From contig NZ_JBBKBA010000002.1 in NCBI RefSeq assembly GCF_038404985.1, forward strand, positions 62,001 through 126,000: a stretch of 64,000 nucleotides of DNA. Direction: 5' to 3'. Below the pieces are notes generated by a model. The model was not told the origin of the DNA, did not search any database, and was given only the letters and a program-made list of their open reading frames with translations. The position numbers were made by a program, and so were the translations under genes. Origin of the DNA: Ferrovibrio sp. MS7. GTDB taxonomy: Bacteria > Pseudomonadota > Alphaproteobacteria > Ferrovibrionales > Ferrovibrionaceae. This document shows positions 60,980 to 64,000 of the stretch, piece by piece (within the stretch, counting starts at the first letter, position 1; every line of letters starts with the position of its first letter).

Positions 60980-61504
60980 TTAATGGATCGAGCGCGAGGG
61001 CGGCGTATCGTCGCCGTCGTCATCGTCATCATCGTCGTCATCGTCGTCTTCGAGGCCGGCTTCCGCTTCGGCCAGCACGGCCTCGTCGTCATCCTCGTCC
61101 TCGTCGTCGTCTTCGTCGTTGCTGGCGCCGCCCGGCGGCGGCGTCGAGACCGGGCCGGCCTGATGATAGGCCAGTTTCCAGGTCTTGCCCTCGCGCACGA
61201 AGGTGTTGGTGGCGACCAGATAGGTGTCGTCCACCTTCTCGTAGCAGGTGACGATGCCGACATCGCCCCAGCACACCGCTTCGGCGCCGGCGGTTTCCAC
61301 ATCCGGGGCCGAGGTATTGGACAGGATGCGCTCCCAGCTATCCAGCACCGCCTGGCGGCCGAAAAGCGGCGGCCAGCCGGGATGGATGCAGCCGATCGGC
61401 TTCTCCTTGGCCCACAATGCCGCCATCGCCACCATGTCGCGCTCGGCGAAGGCGTTGTAGAAGGCTTCGTTGGCAAAAAGCAGGGCGGTTTCGTCTCCAC
61501 GCAT
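60980..61504 (-). CDS. NTF2-like protein with poly-Asp tail
   Basis: A 174-residue protein. Residues 1-120 are SnoaL/NTF2-like (FANEAFYNAFAERDMVAMAA, then WKLAYHQAGPVS at the end of the core, typical of the calcium/calmodulin-dependent kinase association and DUF4440 type cone fold). From about 128 comes an acidic tail: SNDEDDDEDEDDDEA, then a run of eleven Asp near the end, finishing TPPSRSIH. The tail is encoded by GAC/GAT triplet repeats. No signal peptide is seen. No substrate is known for the fold; the tail might bind cations or a basic partner. Confidence 0.8.
   Translation of the reverse strand: MRGDETALLFANEAFYNAFAERDMVAMAALWAKEKPIGCIHPGWPPLFGRQAVLDSWERILSNTSAPDVETAGAEAVCWGDVGIVTCYEKVDDTYLVATNTFVREGKTWKLAYHQAGPVSTPPPGGASNDEDDDEDEDDDEAVLAEAEAGLEDDDDDDDDDDDGDDTPPSRSIH
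61003..61134. repeat. triplet microsatellite encoding the poly-Asp/Glu tail
   Basis: On the plus strand GTC, ATC and TCC/TCG-type triplets repeat over much of this range (for example CGTCGTCATCGTC patterns), and read as Asp codons on the minus strand. Two blocks, about 61003-61057 and 61080-61120, are separated by a non-repetitive stretch. Length change by replication slippage would stay in frame. Confidence 0.6.
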
Positions 61505-61566
61505 GGCGGCAGTTTACTATTCCTCGGGAGGCTTGCGGTAGAGCCGGCGCCGGGCAAAATGCCGCC

Positions 61567-62040
61567 ATGAATATTCTGATGGTATGCACAGGGAACATCT
61601 GCCGCTCGCCCACCGCCGAAGGCATGTTGCGGCACTACCTTGCCGAGGCCGGACTGGCTGACCGCGTGCGGGTCGATTCCGCCGGCACCCATGATTACCA
61701 TATCGGCGATCCGCCGGACCCGCGCAGCATCCGCCATGCCAGCAACGCCGGCGTCGATATCAGCGGTCTGCGTGCCCGCCAGGTCAGCCGCGCCGATTTC
61801 GAGCATTTCGATCTGCTGCTGGCGATGGATGGCGGCCACCTGCAGGGCCTGCAACGGCTGGCGCCGCCGGCATTGCGCAACCGGGCCAAACTCTATCTCG
61901 ATTTCGCGCCGGCACAGCCGCTGCGCGAGATGCCCGATCCCTATTACGGCAATGCCGATGGTTTCGATCTGGTGATCCGGCTCTGTCATGCCGGTTCCAG
62001 CGGATTGCTGGCGCATATCCGCAACACTCTCGGCTGTTAA
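61567..62040 (+). CDS. low-molecular-weight protein-tyrosine phosphatase
   Basis: A 157-residue phosphatase. The P-loop is VCTGNICRSPTAEGML, fitting CX5RS with the nucleophilic Cys near residue 7. The acid Asp is in MPDPYYGNADGFD near the C-terminus, with the DPYYG motif. The family dephosphorylates tyrosine kinases or sugar-polymer export proteins such as Wzc partners; no such genes are nearby. The ATG at 61567 starts MNILMVC; a frame extending upstream is rejected since it would add non-conserved sequence. Confidence 0.93.
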   Translation: MNILMVCTGNICRSPTAEGMLRHYLAEAGLADRVRVDSAGTHDYHIGDPPDPRSIRHASNAGVDISGLRARQVSRADFEHFDLLLAMDGGHLQGLQRLAPPALRNRAKLYLDFAPAQPLREMPDPYYGNADGFDLVIRLCHAGSSGLLAHIRNTLGC

Positions 62041-62118
62041 CGAATGCTAAGAAGCTCGCCTCTTCAGCTACCTCGGCGGCGTGCTATAACCGATATACAT
62101 CGTCCAGGGATAGCTGCC

Positions 62119-62340
62119 ATGATCCGCGTTTTTCTCATGCTCGCGCTGCTTGCTGCTGCCGCGCCCGCCCTGGCACAGCAGGCCAAGCCTGGCCAACCAG
62201 TACAGAAAACCCATGCCGAGCTGGTGCAGGAATGCATGTCCGACATCCAGAAGGGCCTGAAGACCGGCCAGACCATGACCTCGCATCAGCGCATGCAGGC
62301 CGAGCAGCAATGCCGCGCCTATGCCGATAGCAAGAAGTAA
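62119..62340 (+). CDS. small secreted protein
   Basis: A 73-residue exported protein with a signal peptide (MLALLAAAAPALA, cleavage before QQAKPG). The mature part is about 53 residues, with HAELVQECMSDIQKGLKTGQ and HQRMQAEQQCRAYADSKK, so it is mostly helical with two cysteines that could form a disulphide. PsiF-like proteins have a similar size, but the match is too weak for a name. It lies after the tyrosine phosphatase gene with a 78-bp gap. Confidence 0.65.
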   Translation: MIRVFLMLALLAAAAPALAQQAKPGQPVQKTHAELVQECMSDIQKGLKTGQTMTSHQRMQAEQQCRAYADSKK

Positions 62341-62378
62341 AAGCTAGAGCGCCATATAAGTGCGAGCCTCATATAGGT

Positions 62379-62475
62379 CGTCATGCCCGGACTTGATCCG
62401 GGCATCTCATTTTTCGACTGTTTGTAAACATTTTCCCAGTGGAACAAGATGCGCGGATCAAGTCCGCGCATGACG
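62379..62475. repeat. composite palindromic repeat, copy C
   Basis: Module 1: GTCATGCCCGGA, CTTGA-type loop, TCCGGGCATCTC (about 62379-62408). A spacer of about 40 AT-rich bases follows. Module 2: GATGCGCGGATCAAGTCC then GCGCATGACG (62448-62475), identical to module 2 of copy B near 58.25 kb. The orientation of the two modules is again inverted. It sits between the small secreted gene and glcF, after which both strands end transcription. Confidence 0.85.
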
Positions 62476-62506
62476 ACGTGCCAGGTGTCGGGCCTGCAAT
62501 CAGGCC

Positions 62507-63808
62507 CTAGTCCAGCCCCTCGGGCTTTGGCCCGCCGGTCGCCCAATCCAGCCATTGCACCGTATGCAGCACCGGCAGCTTGTTGCCGGTCGCCTCAGCA
62601 CCATTGGCGATCTGCACCAGGCAGCCGATATTGCCCGCCGCTACCGCCGAGGCGCCGGTGCTCTGGATATTGCGCAGCTTGCGCTCGCGCAGTTGCCCGG
62701 CGAGTTCGGGCTGCAGCAGATTGTAGGTGCCGGCCGAGCCACAGCAGAGATGCCCTTCCGGCACATCCTTGACCTGGAAGCCGGCGCGGCTGAGCAACTG
62801 CTTCGGCGCCGTGGTGATCTTCTGGCCATGCTGCAAGGAGCAGGCCGAGTGATAGGCAATGGTCATCGCCGGCACGGCGCCGTTGGGCTGCAAGTCGAGA
62901 TCGAGCAGCAATTCGGTGATGTCTTTCGCCAGACCGGAAACGCGCGCCGCCTTCTCCGCCCAGGCGGCATCGTTGCGCAGCATGAAGCCGTAATCCTTCA
63001 CCGTGGTGCCGCAGCCCGACGCATTAATCACGATGGCATCCAATCCCTCGCCATCGGCCTCGGCGCACCAGGCGGCGATATTCGCCTTGGCCTTCTGGTG
63101 CGCGTCATGCTCCTTGCCCATGTGATGCGTCAGCGCACCGCAGCAGCCCGCGCCCGGCGACACCACCACCTCGCAGCCATGGCGGTTCAGCAGGCGGATC
63201 GTTGCCTCGTTGATCGCCGGGTCCAACACCTGCTGCGCGCAGCCGGTCATCAGCGCCACGCGCTTCTTGCGTTCGCCATGGGCCTTGTAGATGCCGGGGC
63301 GATCCTGCGTCGAAGCCTTGGGCAGCCGCTTCGGGGCCATCTGCACCATGCCGCGCAGCTTCGCCGGCAGCAATCCAGCAAACGGCCGCGCCAGCATGGC
63401 GCCGCGCAAGGCCAGGCGGAAGCGGCCCGGATAGGGCAGCAGCCAGGCCAGCAGGCCGCGCAAGGCACGGTCGAGGAAGGGCCGCTTGTAGGTCTGCTCG
63501 ATATGAGCGCGGGCGTGATCCACCAGATGCATGTAATGCACGCTGCTCGGGCAGGTGGTCATGCAGGACAGGCAGGAGAGGCAACGGTCGACATGGCGCA
63601 CGGTTTCTTCCGTCGCCGCCTCGCCGCCTTCCAGCATCTGCTTGATCAGGTAGATACGGCCGCGCGGACTGTCGCGCTCATCGCCGAGCAAAGCATAGGT
63701 CGGGCAGGTCGCGGTGCAGAAGCCGCAATGCACGCATTTGCGCAGAATGGTATTGGCTTCGGCGATATTCGGATCGGCAAGCTGGGCGAGCGTGAAAGCG
63801 GTTTGCAT
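62507..63808 (-). CDS. glcF: glycolate oxidase iron-sulfur subunit
   Basis: A 433-residue subunit of glycolate oxidase. Two 4Fe-4S ferredoxin motifs lie near the N-terminus (CVHCGFCTATCPTYALLG and CLSCLSCMTTCPSSVHY). Two CCG domains follow (GAGCCGALTHHMG and GHLCCGSAGTYNLLQPE). It passes electrons from the flavin subunits GlcD/GlcE to the respiratory chain. The ATG overlaps the glcE stop by one base (TGATG), so translation is coupled. Confidence 0.94.
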   Translation of the reverse strand: MQTAFTLAQLADPNIAEANTILRKCVHCGFCTATCPTYALLGDERDSPRGRIYLIKQMLEGGEAATEETVRHVDRCLSCLSCMTTCPSSVHYMHLVDHARAHIEQTYKRPFLDRALRGLLAWLLPYPGRFRLALRGAMLARPFAGLLPAKLRGMVQMAPKRLPKASTQDRPGIYKAHGERKKRVALMTGCAQQVLDPAINEATIRLLNRHGCEVVVSPGAGCCGALTHHMGKEHDAHQKAKANIAAWCAEADGEGLDAIVINASGCGTTVKDYGFMLRNDAAWAEKAARVSGLAKDITELLLDLDLQPNGAVPAMTIAYHSACSLQHGQKITTAPKQLLSRAGFQVKDVPEGHLCCGSAGTYNLLQPELAGQLRERKLRNIQSTGASAVAAGNIGCLVQIANGAEATGNKLPVLHTVQWLDWATGGPKPEGLD

Positions 63809-64000
63809 CAGAGACCCGCCTCCATGCGGCCGGGATTGAGGATATGCTGGGGATCGAAGCTGTCCTTGACGCGGCGGCTCAAGGCCGCCAGCGCCGGCTC
63901 CTGCGGCTGGAACACGGAAACAGCGGCGCGCACGGCGTCATCGGCGCGGAACAGCGTGGCATGGCCGCCGCCGGCTTCGGCAACAGCACGGCGCAGATCG
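63808..64000 (-). CDS. glcE: glycolate oxidase FAD-binding subunit, 3' end only
   Basis: Only the last 63 codons lie in the window; the start is beyond the right edge. The visible C-terminus reads AEAGGGHATLFRADD and ends SFDPQHILNPGRMEAGL, with the NPGRM motif that ends GlcE. The stop overlaps the glcF start. The partner GlcD is presumably further right. Together the subunits oxidise glycolate to glyoxylate at the inner membrane. Confidence 0.85.
   Translation of the reverse strand, partial: DLRRAVAEAGGGHATLFRADDAVRAAVSVFQPQEPALAALSRRVKDSFDPQHILNPGRMEAGL

Noticed and set aside
62319-62555. Minus-strand ORF with peptides MRGLDPRI and MPGSSPGMT
   Set aside because: This is the translation of palindromic repeat copy C; the same peptides appear as annotation artefacts in many alphaproteobacteria. 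The similar DPRVKPEDD peptide at 58055-58258 comes from copy B.

Overview
The window is high-GC, gene-dense chromosomal DNA from an alphaproteobacterium, probably in or near Rhodospirillales (inference; no 16S gene is present). Support comes from the division and cell wall (dcw) cluster running into lpxC-bamD-recN-ligA, an FtsZ with a very long Ala/Pro-rich linker, DUF1127 proteins, meso-DAP-type MurE, a type A RNase P RNA, the block ribF-ileS-lspA-DUF3035-M16-M16-mutL, and dispersed palindromes of the kind that give the false peptides MRGLDPRI and MPGSSPGMT. No prophage, insertion sequence, CRISPR array, tRNA or rRNA was seen.

Layout. 0-8.2 kb: a D-lactate/glycolate-type FAD oxidase, a UvrD/PcrA helicase translationally coupled to prmA, two paralogous DUF1127 genes with a shared promoter motif, and an Xaa-Pro aminopeptidase. 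8.2-34.7 kb, almost all minus strand: the dcw supercluster. In transcription order it reads mraZ, rsmH, ftsL, ftsI, murE, murF, mraY, murD, ftsW, murG, murC, murB, ddl, ftsQ, ftsA, ftsZ, lpxC, bamD, recN, ligA and a DEDDh exonuclease. Most junctions overlap or are under 35 bp. The only interruption is a plus-strand XRE regulator between lpxC and bamD. Upstream of mraZ, four TGGGN boxes at 10-bp spacing overlap a sigma70-like promoter, which matches MraZ autoregulation.

34.8-44.9 kb is an accessory stretch: a secreted cysteine-repeat protein, rnpB (both ends set by its P1 helix), an AmpD-type amidase, an EamA transporter, a winged-helix regulator next to a fused 5-oxoprolinase/hydantoinase, a putative outer-membrane barrel protein and an AidB-like acyl-CoA dehydrogenase.

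44.9-57.2 kb, minus strand: mutL, two M16 proteases (one with HxxEH, one without), a DUF3035 lipoprotein, a membrane histidine kinase, lspA-ileS, ribF and a MaoC hydratase. The ileS leader holds tandem GTTAAC repeats that can form alternative hairpins. 57.4-64 kb: a HAD phosphatase, a degenerate TipF-like EAL protein, glutathione peroxidase, rlmJ, an NTF2-like protein with a poly-Asp tail, a low-molecular-weight tyrosine phosphatase, a small secreted protein, glcF and the 3' end of glcE (cut by the window edge).

Most of the window is conserved housekeeping. The best leads for new biology are regulatory or non-coding: the DUF1127 pair with its shared promoter and odd 3' region, the ileS leader hairpins, the XRE gene inside the dcw block, and the composite palindromic repeats. 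No clearly new multi-gene system was found.
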